A stretch of DNA of 64,000 bases, from positions 556,501 to 620,500 of the forward strand of contig NZ_NSLI01000004.1 in NCBI RefSeq assembly GCF_002288825.1, read 5' to 3'. The translations under genes and the position numbers were made by a program. Source of the stretch: Sphingomonas lenta. GTDB lineage: Bacteria > Pseudomonadota > Alphaproteobacteria > Sphingomonadales > Sphingomonadaceae. The notes beneath the pieces are model-generated. The model was not told the origin of the DNA. It ran no database searches and saw only the letters and a list, made by a program, of their open reading frames with translations. Below are positions 20,601-31,529 of this stretch, piece by piece; position 1 is the first letter of the stretch, and each line of letters opens with the position of its first letter.

Positions 20601-20914
20601 ATCGGCAGCTGGAACTCCTGCTGCACCACCGTGAAGATGTCGGTGACGGTGGTGTTGCCCTGGGGGCTGGTGACCTCGACGGTGTAGGGGCCGCCGGGGC
20701 GCAGGCCGCTGAAGTTGAAACCGCCGTCCGCTTCGGTGGTCGTCTGCGACCGGGTGCCCGACGCGACGTCGGTGGCGACCACGGTGGCGCCGACGACCGG
20801 CTGGTCGTTGGCGGTGACCGTGCCGCGGATGCGGGCGGTGGTCTCCTGCGCGCTGACGGCAGCCGGAGCGATGAGCGCGACCGCAGCCACGCCGGCGAAG
20901 AGCATGTTACGCAT
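17627..20914 (-). CDS. TonB-dependent receptor (Oar-like, with carboxypeptidase regulatory-like domain)
   Basis: This 1095-residue outer-membrane protein begins with a signal peptide (MRNMLFAGVAAVALIAPAAV, cleavage near SAQ-E). Residues about 25-110 form a carboxypeptidase-regulatory-like beta domain (IRGTVTANDQPVVGATVVAT), followed by a plug domain (around residues 130-250, RFTINGVQVGDTFGLNQ) and a long 22-strand barrel ending in the terminal Phe of VGARFSF. Such Oar-like receptors import or export unknown ligands using TonB energy. No TonB box or sigma regulator is evident next to it. The ligand cannot be judged. Confidence 0.94.
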   Translation of the reverse strand: MRNMLFAGVAAVALIAPAAVSAQETTARIRGTVTANDQPVVGATVVATDVASGTRSQTTTEADGGFNFSGLRPGGPYTVEVTSPQGNTTVTDIFTVVQQEFQLPIDLTASATGAADAGAVGEDIVVTASSIAGAGTSSDGPQTVLTQADIRGVASVNRDIRDIQRRDPFASLDLSNNGERGGAVSFAGVNPRFNRFTINGVQVGDTFGLNQDASPTGRGPVPYDALGQVSVSIAPYDIRQGNFQGGVIDAVLLSGTNEFHGTGFYSQSRDELQGKRTKDDRLTVPNYLSETYGATIRGPIIPDKLFFMVSAERNTDPRPFGTQLQNIPRLTQSTIDQIVATATGTYNFDPGNILVINNRKDEKIVGRLDWNVTDGQRLSLSYINAFDTLDSQNNTSQSNATPQYGLESNAYALSQLLRAGIVQLNSDWTDNFSTEARFLYRSSERGQEPLRGRGFAQFGVCTEPTSVNTGGNNTATSCGTAPRVFFGPDISRQTNELFFDTWGGSLLARIELGDHEVRLLGEYNENRTFNNFLQNSLGNFYFDSLADYQNRRATQLTLRVPVNGQPNGAAADFKYGQFTLGFEDNWRITDNLNFTYGVRYDLFGMRDTPTLNPFFLQRYGFANTQTYKGLDNFQPRISFNWNSPYGVRLRGGVGVFGGGSPDIYLSNSFSNTVLSNQVVITRGLANAGIPAAVVSAALDNVTGQIPAAVANFVQSDTRQLANTITGALDPDFRLPSSLKATLSAEYDLFGFTVGADYLYTENIYSVIFTDQRAVRTGLRTPDGRPRYTSAAAGFGDQNYDILTTNATRGRSHIGVVRVNRDFDNGINIFGSYTLQDVKDVSNASSSTINSNYGNQIFGADPDLPAYGTSNDEITWQFKYAVGLNRAFFGDYRTIIQLFGETRAGRRYSFTMRDNTNTRSSVFGTILNQSQHLLYVPTGIDDARVSYDSTATRDSLESLIQNTSLKDYRGRVAGKNIARSRAFTRIDLHVEQEVPTGIGDSKVSLFADIENLPNLIDKDWGGLRQLGFPQSASVVNVQCLQAPVATGTAPTAAQTTANTSQPCAQYRYSTFTTPNEAVPQLDRSVYLIRVGARFSF

Positions 20915-21066
20915 GTAATTCCCCTAGGAGCAGGTAAGCTCAAACGCGGCGCACTTCCTCGGCACCGTCCGAGCGCGCCCCTGCGCTGCTAATATGTCGC
21001 TTCCATGACAACCAGCGGCCAGGTTCCCGCCCGGCTAAACTCTTTGTCGGGCGTTGCAAAAAGGCA

Positions 21067-23478
<2,412 letters not shown>

Positions 23479-25707
23479 TTAGGCGAGGGCGGCATCCGCG
23501 CCCATCAGCTTGGGGAAGAAGCCTTCGTGCGCCTCGCGCAGCTGGTCGAGCGTGACGACGTAGTCACCCTGCGGCAGCTCGAAGATGATGCGCTTGCCCG
23601 CGGTGCGGCCGATGGGGATCACGTCCACGCCCGCCGCGTCCGTCGAGAAGAGGAAATCGAGCAACGCCGTGTCGCGGATGGTGACGACGTAGAGACCTTG
23701 GTCCTCGGCGAACAGCGCCTCGTGGACGGGCCGGATCAGCGGCTTGTCGATGATCGCGCCGATGCCGCCCGCCAGCGCCATCTCCGCAAGGGCGACTGCG
23801 ACGCCGCCGTCCGACACGTCGTGGACGGCGGTGAGGCACTTGGTGTTGATGCGGTGGCGGATCAGGTCGCCGACGCGCTTCTCAATCGCGAGGTCGACGG
23901 GCGGCGGCGGGCCGGCGTCGCGGCCTTCGATCCCGTGCACCTCGCGAAGCCAGAGCGACTGGCCCAAATGCCCGCCGCGGTTGCCGACGAGCAGGATCAC
24001 GTCGCCCGGCTGCTTGAAAGCGATGGTCGCCGAGCGCTCCCAGTCGTCGAGCAGGCCGACGCCGCCGATCGCGGGCGTGGGCAGGATCGCGGAGCCGCCG
24101 CCGGTCGCCTTGCTCTCGTTGTAGAGCGACACGTTGCCGCTCACGATGGGGAAGTCGAGCTGGCGGCAGGCGTCGGCCATGCCCTCGATGCAGCCGACGA
24201 ACTGGCCCATGATCTCCGGCCGCTGCGGGTTGGCGAAGTTCATGCAGTCGGTCGCCGCCAGCGGCTTCGCACCGACCGCGGTCAGGTTGCGCCACGTCTC
24301 CGCGATCGCCTGCCGCCCGCCCTGCACCGGGTCGGCATAACAGTAGCGCGGCGTGCAGTCGGTGGTGATCGCCAGGCCCTTGCTCGTCCCGTGCACGCGC
24401 ACGACCGCCGCGTCGCCGCCGGGGCGTTGGACGGTGTCGGCGCCGACCATGTGGTCGTACTGCTCCCAAATCCAGCGCCGCGACGCGAGGTCGGGCGAGC
24501 CGATCAGCTTGAGGAGGTCGGCCGCGGGATCGGCGCATTCGGGGATGCTCGCGAGCGGGGCCGGAGGCTCGGTCGGCACGTGCGGGCGGTCGTACATCGG
24601 GGCGTCGTCGGCCAGCGGCCCGAGCGGGATGTCGCACACCGTCTCGCCGCGCCAGCGCAGCACCATGCGGCCCGTATCGGTAACGCGCCCGATCACCGCG
24701 AAGTCGAGCTCCCATTTCCGGAAGATCGCCTCCGCCTCCGCCTCGCGGCCGGGCTTCAGGACCATGAGCATGCGCTCCTGGCTCTCCGACAGCATCATCT
24801 CATAGGGCGTCATGCCCTCCTCGCGCTGGGGCACGTCGTCCATCACCAGCTCGATGCCTACACCGCCCTTCGAAGCCATCTCGACGGACGAGGAGGTCAG
24901 GCCCGCCGCGCCCATGTCCTGGATCGCGACGATCGCGTCGGACGCCATCAGCTCCAGGCACGCCTCGATCAGCAGCTTCTCCGTGAAGGGATCGCCGACC
25001 TGCACCGTGGGGCGCTTCTCGTCGGCGTCCTCGCCGAAATCGGCGGACGCCATGGTCGCGCCATGGATGCCGTCGCGGCCCGTTTTGGAGCCGACATAGA
25101 CGATCGGGTTGCCCACGCCGCTCGCGGCCGAGAGGAAGATCTTGTCCTGGTCCGCAACGCCCACGCACATCGCGTTGACGAGGATGTTGCCGTCGTAAGC
25201 GGGGTGGAAGTTCACCTCGCCGCCCACCGTCGGTACGCCCACGCAGTTGCCGTAGCCGCCAATCCCGCGCACCACGCCGGAGATGAGGTGGCGCATCTTG
25301 GGATGGTCCGGCCGCCCGAACCGGAGCGCGTTCATGTTAGCGACGGGCCTGGCGCCCATGGTGAACACGTCGCGCATGATCCCGCCCACGCCCGTCGCCG
25401 CGCCCTGGTACGGCTCGATATAGCTGGGGTGGTTATGGCTCTCCATCTTGAACACGACGGCCTGACCGTCGCCGATGTCGACCACGCCCGCGTTCTCGCC
25501 CGGTCCCTGGATCACCTGCGGCCCCGTCGTCGGCAGCTTCTTCAGGTGTATGCGGCTCGACTTGTAGGAGCAGTGCTCCGACCACATCACCGAGAAGATG
25601 CCGAGCTCCACCAGATTCGGCTCCCGCCCGAGCGCGTGCAGCACGCGCTCATATTCTTCGGGCGACAGGCCGTGCTCGGCGACGATCTCGGGGGTGATGG
25701 GGCTCAT
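23479..25707 (-). CDS. purL: Phosphoribosylformylglycinamidine synthase subunit PurL
   Basis: About 742 residues, the length of the short PurL that works with PurS and PurQ. It catalyses the ATP- and glutamine-dependent conversion of FGAR to FGAM in purine synthesis. Diagnostic segments include [41 protein letters not shown] and [21 protein letters not shown]. The start at [19 protein letters not shown] (ATG 25705-25707) is the family start. PurS and PurQ are not in the window. Confidence 0.97.
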   Translation of the reverse strand: MSPITPEIVAEHGLSPEEYERVLHALGREPNLVELGIFSVMWSEHCSYKSSRIHLKKLPTTGPQVIQGPGENAGVVDIGDGQAVVFKMESHNHPSYIEPYQGAATGVGGIMRDVFTMGARPVANMNALRFGRPDHPKMRHLISGVVRGIGGYGNCVGVPTVGGEVNFHPAYDGNILVNAMCVGVADQDKIFLSAASGVGNPIVYVGSKTGRDGIHGATMASADFGEDADEKRPTVQVGDPFTEKLLIEACLELMASDAIVAIQDMGAAGLTSSSVEMASKGGVGIELVMDDVPQREEGMTPYEMMLSESQERMLMVLKPGREAEAEAIFRKWELDFAVIGRVTDTGRMVLRWRGETVCDIPLGPLADDAPMYDRPHVPTEPPAPLASIPECADPAADLLKLIGSPDLASRRWIWEQYDHMVGADTVQRPGGDAAVVRVHGTSKGLAITTDCTPRYCYADPVQGGRQAIAETWRNLTAVGAKPLAATDCMNFANPQRPEIMGQFVGCIEGMADACRQLDFPIVSGNVSLYNESKATGGGSAILPTPAIGGVGLLDDWERSATIAFKQPGDVILLVGNRGGHLGQSLWLREVHGIEGRDAGPPPPVDLAIEKRVGDLIRHRINTKCLTAVHDVSDGGVAVALAEMALAGGIGAIIDKPLIRPVHEALFAEDQGLYVVTIRDTALLDFLFSTDAAGVDVIPIGRTAGKRIIFELPQGDYVVTLDQLREAHEGFFPKLMGADAALA

Positions 25708-25739
25708 GGGCGCGCAGATAGCGACGCCGGACGCGCAAG

Positions 25740-26423
25740 TCAGCCTCGCGCGAACAATCGATAGTCGAGCTCGGTCCTGATCCGAAAGCCGAGCGACTCG
25801 TACAGCGCGATCGTGGCGCCGTGGCCCGCATAGGCGTGAAGGAACGGTCGGTCGCCAGCGGCGGCGATCGCGCGGGCGACATGGGCCGACAGGATGCGGG
25901 CGTAGCCGCGCCCGCGGTGCTCGGGATCGGTGCATACGCCGCTCAGCTCGACGTGACCGGGCACCGCCAACCGCCTGCCGGCCATCGCGACGAGCCTGCC
26001 GCCCTGCTTCACGCCGACAAAGCCTCCGAAGCGGTGCGTCGCAGCCCGGAACGGGCCGGGTTCGGTGCGGGTAGCGAGGTCCAGCATGGCGGGCGCGTCG
26101 CTTTCGTTCAGCGGCACAATGTCGGCGCTCGCCTCGAATACGGGCACTTGGTCCGCGACCATCTGCACGCATCGTGCATCCCGTATGGGCGTGAGGCCGG
26201 GCGCCGCGGGCCAACCGGCGGGTTCGACGGTGCCGACGATCTCGCCGGGGCCGACGAGCCGGGCGAGCGCCGCGAGCGCGGGCTGCGACGCGTCGGCGGC
26301 GGCGGCGAACAATCCCATATCCGGCGACAGCCGGTGCGCGAGCGGGCCGCCCGTCGCGAACTCCGCCCGTCGCGTGGTCAGCGCCGACCAGACCGGCCGG
26401 TCGAGAAGGTGCCGGTCACCCAC
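25740..26423 (-). CDS. GNAT family N-acetyltransferase
   Basis: This 227-residue protein has its acetyl-CoA binding motif A as [16 protein letters not shown] in the C-terminal half, followed by [20 protein letters not shown]. The N-terminal half looks like a second, degenerate GNAT-like domain, as in FR47-type enzymes. The substrate is unknown. It lies 32 bases upstream of purL and 18 bases downstream of the serine hydrolase on the same strand. Confidence 0.9.
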   Translation of the reverse strand: MGDRHLLDRPVWSALTTRRAEFATGGPLAHRLSPDMGLFAAAADASQPALAALARLVGPGEIVGTVEPAGWPAAPGLTPIRDARCVQMVADQVPVFEASADIVPLNESDAPAMLDLATRTEPGPFRAATHRFGGFVGVKQGGRLVAMAGRRLAVPGHVELSGVCTDPEHRGRGYARILSAHVARAIAAAGDRPFLHAYAGHGATIALYESLGFRIRTELDYRLFARG

Positions 26424-26441
26424 GCGTGACGGTTCGCTCGC

Positions 26442-28430
26442 TCAGGGCGCCTCGACGAACTTATACTCGTGCTGGCTGTCGCGGACGATCAGCGCGCGCT
26501 TGCCGCCTTCGGTCGCGACGACGAAGGGGAAGCCCAGCACCGTCGGCTCCAGCGTGACGAAGCTCGTGGTGCCGTCGTCGTTGCGCCTGGTCGCCATCGG
26601 CGATCCGAAAGAGGCGAAGCGGAACGAGGGTCGCCCGTCCGATCCGCGCGCCACCGTGATGCGCCCCAGGTCCGGGTTGACATAGGCCGGCGCGAGCGCG
26701 GCCACCGCGGCGGGGTCGGCGGGCAGCGTCAGCTTCTTGCGCTCGGTCGCGTATTCCGCCTTGATCCGCGCGGCCGACGCGGCGATGTCGCCCGCGGCCT
26801 CCGGCTTGCCGTCGTACAGGATCTCGAGCAGCCGCCGCATAAAGGGCCTGAGCAGCATCTGGCCCTGGTCCGAGTTGGTCAGGATCACCGCGCCGACGCC
26901 CGCGTCGGGCACCAGCATGATGTCGCTTTTGTAACCGCCCATGCTGCCGCCGTGATGCACGACGGGCACGCCCCAGTAGCTGTTGGTGAACAGCCCCATG
27001 CCGTAGGTCGAGTCCTCCCCCGTGGGCACGAAGGGCTGGCGGCGCGCGAGCAGGTTGGGCTTGGACACCCACTGACGCCCGTCGTCGAGCTTGCCCTCGT
27101 TCAGCTCGAAGCGGACATATTTGATCAGGTCGTTCGCAGTGGACCACGCACCGCCCGCCGGGCGGTAGGGGTGGATGGAGCGGTTGAACGCCATCGCCTC
27201 CGTGACGGACGCGACCGGCCTGCCGTCGATGTTATAGGCGTGCGGCCGGGCCCAGTTGCCCGCCATCGCCCGATCGAAGTCGAAGGTGGTGGCCGTCATG
27301 CCGAGCGGGCGGAACACCTTCTCGTCCATCGCCCGGTCGAACGCCGTCCCGACATCGGTCCCGGGATAGGCCAGGTGCCCCCCGACATAGCCCGCGGCGG
27401 TGGCCATGAGATTGTTGTACTGGAACACCTCGCCGAAGCCGCTGGTCGGCTGTGTCGCCGCGAGCTGCACGAACGTGTCGGCGGCGGGCGTCTTCGGCGT
27501 GCCGGTGAACAGCCATTGCAGGTCTTTCCGCGGCAGGCCCGTGCACGCGCACACCAAGTGCCGAACCAGCGTGCTGTTCGTCGTTTCCGGGCTCCCCAGC
27601 TTAAAGTCGGGATAGACTTGCGCGACCGGCTGATCCCACCTCAGCTTGCCCTCGTCCACCAGCTTGGCGAGCAGCAGCGTCGCCATGCCCTTGGTGTTGG
27701 ACGCGATCATGAACTGCGTGTCGGCGTCGACCGGCTCCGGCCTGCCCAGCTCGCGTACGCCCAGCCCGGCCGAGTAGATGGTGCGGTTCCGGTCGGTGAT
27801 CGCGAAGGACGCGCCCGGCACGCCCAGCTCGCGCATCGAAGTCTCCACGAAACTCCGGAGCATCGCGATGCGCTCGGGGGTCATGGCGTGCGCTTGTCTG
27901 CCCGCGAAGCTCTCGCGCGTATAGCCGGCCGGGCGCAGGCTCTGCGCGACGAGGTTGGCCGCGGCCGCGCGCTTCTCCGCGGTCGCCTCCGCGCCGTCGA
28001 ACAGCAACACCGTCCAGCGGTCCTTGGCGCGCAGCGCGGTGGCGAACAGCGCGCGCTTCTCGTTCGGCGAGACCTCGTAGTCGACGACGTGGCGCTCGTC
28101 CCAGCCGTTGCGCGGCGGCCTGGCGGTGACGAGCTTGGGCGGCCGCGTCATGGCCGGCGCGTAAGCCGTCCAGGCGGACGCGACCGCGGCCTTGGCGTCG
28201 GGAGCGGGGCCGACGTCCACCAGCGCGATCTTGAGGTCGCCCTCCGGCGCGCCGAGCTCGGCGAAGCGGGGCGCCTCACGCAAGCTCCACGCCTTGGGCG
28301 CGGTGAAGGTCGAGCCGCCGGGCGTCTTGGCCGGCCGATCCGCCTGCGCGTCCGCCGCAGCGGCCGGGGTCTGCGCAGCAACCGGCGCCGTGCCGAGCAA
28401 CAGGGCCAAAGCAGTCAGAGTCGCGCGCAT
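26442..28430 (-). CDS. Serine hydrolase (class C beta-lactamase/penicillin-binding family), secreted
   Basis: This 662-residue protein has a signal peptide (MRATLTALALLLGTAPVAAQ). An extra N-terminal domain of about 170 residues precedes the catalytic domain. The SxxK nucleophile motif is SNTK with Ser244 and Lys247, the YxN motif is YNN (in VFQYNNLMA), and the third motif is HHGG. Such enzymes act as esterases, peptidases or carboxypeptidases on D-amino acid or ester substrates in the periplasm. A C-terminal beta domain follows the catalytic fold. True beta-lactamase activity is not implied. Confidence 0.9.
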   Translation of the reverse strand: MRATLTALALLLGTAPVAAQTPAAAADAQADRPAKTPGGSTFTAPKAWSLREAPRFAELGAPEGDLKIALVDVGPAPDAKAAVASAWTAYAPAMTRPPKLVTARPPRNGWDERHVVDYEVSPNEKRALFATALRAKDRWTVLLFDGAEATAEKRAAAANLVAQSLRPAGYTRESFAGRQAHAMTPERIAMLRSFVETSMRELGVPGASFAITDRNRTIYSAGLGVRELGRPEPVDADTQFMIASNTKGMATLLLAKLVDEGKLRWDQPVAQVYPDFKLGSPETTNSTLVRHLVCACTGLPRKDLQWLFTGTPKTPAADTFVQLAATQPTSGFGEVFQYNNLMATAAGYVGGHLAYPGTDVGTAFDRAMDEKVFRPLGMTATTFDFDRAMAGNWARPHAYNIDGRPVASVTEAMAFNRSIHPYRPAGGAWSTANDLIKYVRFELNEGKLDDGRQWVSKPNLLARRQPFVPTGEDSTYGMGLFTNSYWGVPVVHHGGSMGGYKSDIMLVPDAGVGAVILTNSDQGQMLLRPFMRRLLEILYDGKPEAAGDIAASAARIKAEYATERKKLTLPADPAAVAALAPAYVNPDLGRITVARGSDGRPSFRFASFGSPMATRRNDDGTTSFVTLEPTVLGFPFVVATEGGKRALIVRDSQHEYKFVEAP

Positions 28431-28504
28431 GATGACCTTCCCGTCCGTTCGCCGGGGGAGGCTATGTCCGATCCGGGGCCCCGGCTAGGGCCATTCCGTA
28501 CAAA

Positions 28505-29332
28505 TCACAGGTAGGGCGGCGCGTGCCAGCCCTTGGGGCTGAGCGTGAAGATCTCGCAGCCCTGCTCGGTGATGCCGATCGAGTGCTCGAACTGCGCCGA
28601 CAGCGAGCGGTCGCGCGTCACCGCCGTCCAGCCGTCGTCCAGCAGCTTCACGTCCGGCCGGCCGATGTTGATCATCGGCTCGACGGTGAAGATCATGCCG
28701 GGCTTCAGCTCCGGGCCGGTGCCGGGCTTGCCCACGTGCACCACCTCCGGCGCGTCGTGGAACAGGCGGCCGAGCCCGTGGCCGCAGAAGTCGCGCACCA
28801 CGCCGTAGCGGTGGCGCTCCGCGTGGCGCTGGATCGCGTGCGCGACGTCGCCGAGGTGGTTGCCGGGCTTGGCCTGCTCCAGCCCCAGCATCAGGCACTC
28901 GTACGTCACCTCGACCAGGCGCTTCGCCTTCAGCGGCACGTCGCCGATCAGGTACATGCGGCTCGAGTCGCCGTGCCAACCGTCGAGGATGGGCGTCACG
29001 TCGACGTTGACGATATCGCCCGACTTCAGCGTCTTCTCCGACGGGATGCCGTGGCAGACGACGTGATTGATCGAGATGCAGGTCGAATGCGTGTAGCCGC
29101 GATAGCCCAGCGTCGCCGGGACGCCGCCGCGCGCGGTGATGAAGTCGTACGCCAGCCGGTCGATCTCGGCGGTGGTGACGCCCGGCACCATGTGCGGGAC
29201 CAGCATGTCCAGCGTCTCGGCGCAGAGACGCCCGGCGCGGTGCATGCCGTCGAACGCGGCGCGCCCGTGCAGCTTGATGGCGCCGGTGCGGCCCTCGGGC
29301 GCGTCGGAGGTGACGGTGACGTAGTCGGTCAT
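28505..29332 (-). CDS. map: Type I methionine aminopeptidase
   Basis: About 275 residues. The five metal ligands of the pita-bread fold are visible: Asp in NVDVTPILDG, Asp in HGDSSRM, His in CGHGLGRLFH, Glu in FTVEPMI and Glu in AQFEHSI. It removes N-terminal Met from nascent proteins. I start at MTDYVTVTSDAPEGR (ATG 29330-29332); the upstream open frame runs into the divergent gene. It is divergent from the CinA-like gene with 52 bases between start codons. Confidence 0.96.
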   Translation of the reverse strand: MTDYVTVTSDAPEGRTGAIKLHGRAAFDGMHRAGRLCAETLDMLVPHMVPGVTTAEIDRLAYDFITARGGVPATLGYRGYTHSTCISINHVVCHGIPSEKTLKSGDIVNVDVTPILDGWHGDSSRMYLIGDVPLKAKRLVEVTYECLMLGLEQAKPGNHLGDVAHAIQRHAERHRYGVVRDFCGHGLGRLFHDAPEVVHVGKPGTGPELKPGMIFTVEPMINIGRPDVKLLDDGWTAVTRDRSLSAQFEHSIGITEQGCEIFTLSPKGWHAPPYL

Positions 29333-29384
29333 GGGCGGGCATATACGCTTGCGGCCCGGCCATTGCGAGGGCAACGCGGACGCC

Positions 29385-30143
29385 ATGGAGCAGACACGCA
29401 TCTGGACCGCCGGGCTCGTCGTGATCGGCGACGAGATCCTGTCGGGCCGCACCCAGGACAAGAACGTCTCCCAGATCGCCGCCTGGCTCAACGTCCAGGG
29501 CATCCAGCTCGCCGAGGCGCGGGTGGTGGGCGACCGGACGGAAGCGATCGTCGAGGCGGTGGGCGCGCTCAGGGCGGCGTACGACTATTGCTTCACCACC
29601 GGCGGCATCGGGCCGACGCACGACGACATCACGGTGGACGCGATCGCCGAGCTGCTGGGCGTGCCCGTCGTGCACCACCCGGACGCGATGGCGGTGCTGG
29701 AGCGCTACTACGCCGGCCGCGGCGGCATGAACGAGGCCCGCGCCCGCATGGCGCGCGTGCCGGAAGGGGCGGAGCTGATCCCCAACCGGGTCTCGGGCGC
29801 GCCGGGCATCCGGGTCGGCAACCTGTTCATCATGGCGGGCGTGCCACACATCACGGCGGGCATGCTCGACACGCTGACGGGGCAGCTCGAGGGCGGGCGT
29901 CCGGTGGTGTCGAAGTCGATCGGCTGCTGGGTCGCCGAGAGCGAGGTCGCCGACCTGCTCCGCTCGACGGAGAAGGCGTTCGAGGGCGTGGCGATCGGCA
30001 GCTACCCCTTCTTCCGCGAGGGCAGAGTGGGGGCGAACTTCGTCGTGCGTTCGCCCGACGAGGCGCTGGTGGACGCGTGCCTGGCGCACCTGACGCGCGA
30101 GCTGGAGACGGCGGGACGTGAGGTGGCGCAGGGCGGGATTTAG
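29385..30143 (+). CDS. CinA/MoaB-like molybdopterin-binding domain protein
   Basis: About 252 residues. The N-terminal two thirds is a MoCF_biosynth domain: WTAGLVVIGDEILSGRTQDKN, then the FTTGGIGPTHDDITVDA signature. The C-terminal part resembles the COG1058 N-terminal protein without the CinA amidohydrolase domain. The family is linked to molybdopterin binding or NMN metabolism. The start ATG at 29385 is chosen because homology begins there (MEQTRIWTAG); an in-frame ATG at 29331 overlaps map. The stop overlaps the convergent gene by four bases. Confidence 0.92.
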   Translation: MEQTRIWTAGLVVIGDEILSGRTQDKNVSQIAAWLNVQGIQLAEARVVGDRTEAIVEAVGALRAAYDYCFTTGGIGPTHDDITVDAIAELLGVPVVHHPDAMAVLERYYAGRGGMNEARARMARVPEGAELIPNRVSGAPGIRVGNLFIMAGVPHITAGMLDTLTGQLEGGRPVVSKSIGCWVAESEVADLLRSTEKAFEGVAIGSYPFFREGRVGANFVVRSPDEALVDACLAHLTRELETAGREVAQGGI

Positions 30144-30454
30144 GGAAGCAGCCCCGCCCACCACTCCGCATACGGCGTCCCCGCCGCCATGCGCCGGTTC
30201 CAGTCCGGTGCGCCGTCGCTCCACCAGACCGGCCCGCGCTCACCCAGCGCCAGCTTCGCCCGGTGTACGTCCGCTCGCGCCGCGCGCTCCGCCTCCGCGT
30301 CGCCCGCGCGTTTCGCCGCGCCGACCCGCCGCCGCGCGTGCATCAGCTCGCGCACCAGCGCCTCGCGCCGTTCGGGTGGGAGCGACGGGTCGGAGCAGCG
30401 CCACAGCCGCCCACGCACCACGAAATAGCGGCCGTCGGGCGTGACCGGGTACAT
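30140..30454 (-). CDS. Conserved hypothetical protein (short, helical)
   Basis: This 104-residue soluble protein opens MYPVTPDGRYFVVRGRLWRC, continues with a charged helical section (EALVRELMHARRRVGAAKRAGD) and ends with a Trp-rich tail (DWNRRMAAGTPYAEWWAGLLP). Proteins of this layout are, in my recollection, common and uncharacterised in alphaproteobacteria. It is convergent with the CinA-like gene. Confidence 0.82.
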   Translation of the reverse strand: MYPVTPDGRYFVVRGRLWRCSDPSLPPERREALVRELMHARRRVGAAKRAGDAEAERAARADVHRAKLALGERGPVWWSDGAPDWNRRMAAGTPYAEWWAGLLP

Positions 30455-30530
30455 GGCTTCTCCAACGCGCGCGGAGCCGGTAGGAGCCCCGGCGCGTTCC
30501 GCTTGTCTGCCTCACCATCAAGGTTCCCGC

Positions 30531-31313
30531 ATGATCCGCCTGTTCCACGTCAGCGACGTCCATTTCGGCGCGGAGGACGTCGCCGCGCTCCGCTGGTTCG
30601 AGGAGCGCGTGGCGGACGAGAAGCCGGACGCGGTGGTGATGACGGGCGACCTGACGATGCGCGCGCGCCGCCGCGAGTTCGAGGCCGGCGGCAAATGGCT
30701 CCAGGGCCTCGCCGCGCCCGTGACCGTGGAGGTCGGCAACCACGACATCCCCTACTACTGGGACCCGATCGGCCGCTTCCTGAACCCGTATCGCCGCTAC
30801 AAGGCGCTGGAGCGGATGATCGAGCGCGAGCTGCAGCTGCCGGGCGTCACCATCGTGCCCTTGAAGACGACGGCGCGCGCGCAGTGGCGGATGAACTGGT
30901 CCAAGGGCATGGTCGACCAGCGCTCGCTGCGCCAGGCGCTCAAGCAGATCGCCCAGGCGCCCAAGGGCAACACCATCCTCGTAGCCGGGCACCACCCGCT
31001 CGTCGACGTGGGCACGCGCGGCACCGCCAAGACGTTGGGCGGCGAGGACGCGTTGCGCCGACTGGCGGGTGCGGGCGCGCATGCGGTGCTGTCGGGGCAC
31101 GTGCACGACCCGTTCGACGTGCCCGTCACGCGCGGCGGCTGGACGGTGCGCATGATCGGCGCGGGCACGCTCTCCAAGCGCACGCGCGAGACGCCGCCGG
31201 CGTTCAACGAGATCCGCGTGGAGGGCGGCCGATTCGAGACGCTGATCCGGACCTTCTCGAAGCAGCCGAAAATCCCGATCAGCGAGACGACCAGGGCGGG
31301 GGCGGCCGCCTAA
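30531..31313 (+). CDS. Calcineurin-like metallophosphoesterase
   Basis: About 260 residues with the full set of metal-binding motifs in order: SDVHFG, TGDLT, GNHD, AGHHP and SGHVHDP. This layout fits the cyclic nucleotide/DNA phosphodiesterase-like branch, but the substrate is unknown. I start at MIRLFHVSDVHFG (ATG at 30531) with AAGG upstream. It is followed directly by the palindromic element at 31316-31521. Confidence 0.92.
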   Translation: MIRLFHVSDVHFGAEDVAALRWFEERVADEKPDAVVMTGDLTMRARRREFEAGGKWLQGLAAPVTVEVGNHDIPYYWDPIGRFLNPYRRYKALERMIERELQLPGVTIVPLKTTARAQWRMNWSKGMVDQRSLRQALKQIAQAPKGNTILVAGHHPLVDVGTRGTAKTLGGEDALRRLAGAGAHAVLSGHVHDPFDVPVTRGGWTVRMIGAGTLSKRTRETPPAFNEIRVEGGRFETLIRTFSKQPKIPISETTRAGAAA

Positions 31314-31315
31314 AA

Positions 31316-31521
31316 TCCTCCCCCGCCCACGGCGGGGGGAGGGGGACCAGCGAAGCTGGTGGAGGGGGAGCTACGGGATGCGGCATCGCCCACGGCCTGC
31401 GTCCCGCAGGCCGGCTCCGCGCGGCGACATGCCCCCGGCATGTCGCTCGTCGCGCTACGCCCCACCACCACCACGCCGCAAGCGGCGCGGTCCCCCTCCC
31501 CCGCTGTAAGCGGGGGAGGAA
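31316..31521. repeat. Composite REP-like palindromic element
   Basis: This element is bounded by two inverted copies of a C-rich/G-rich hairpin unit (CCTCCCCCGCC pairing with GGCGGGGGGAGG at the left, CTCCCCCGC with GCGGGGGAG at the right). Each is linked to an ACCA/TGGT mini-hairpin. Between them are two more perfect hairpins: GGCCTGC with GCAGGCC, and GCGACATGCC with GGCATGTCGC. It lies between the phosphoesterase and the esterase gene and probably terminates both transcripts. A related element is at 54114-54243. Confidence 0.75.
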
Positions 31522-31529
31522 TGGTCGAG

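Noticed and set aside
25708-26214. Extended N-terminus of PurL
   Set aside because: The extension overlaps the GNAT gene in another frame; PurL homology begins at MSPITPEIV.
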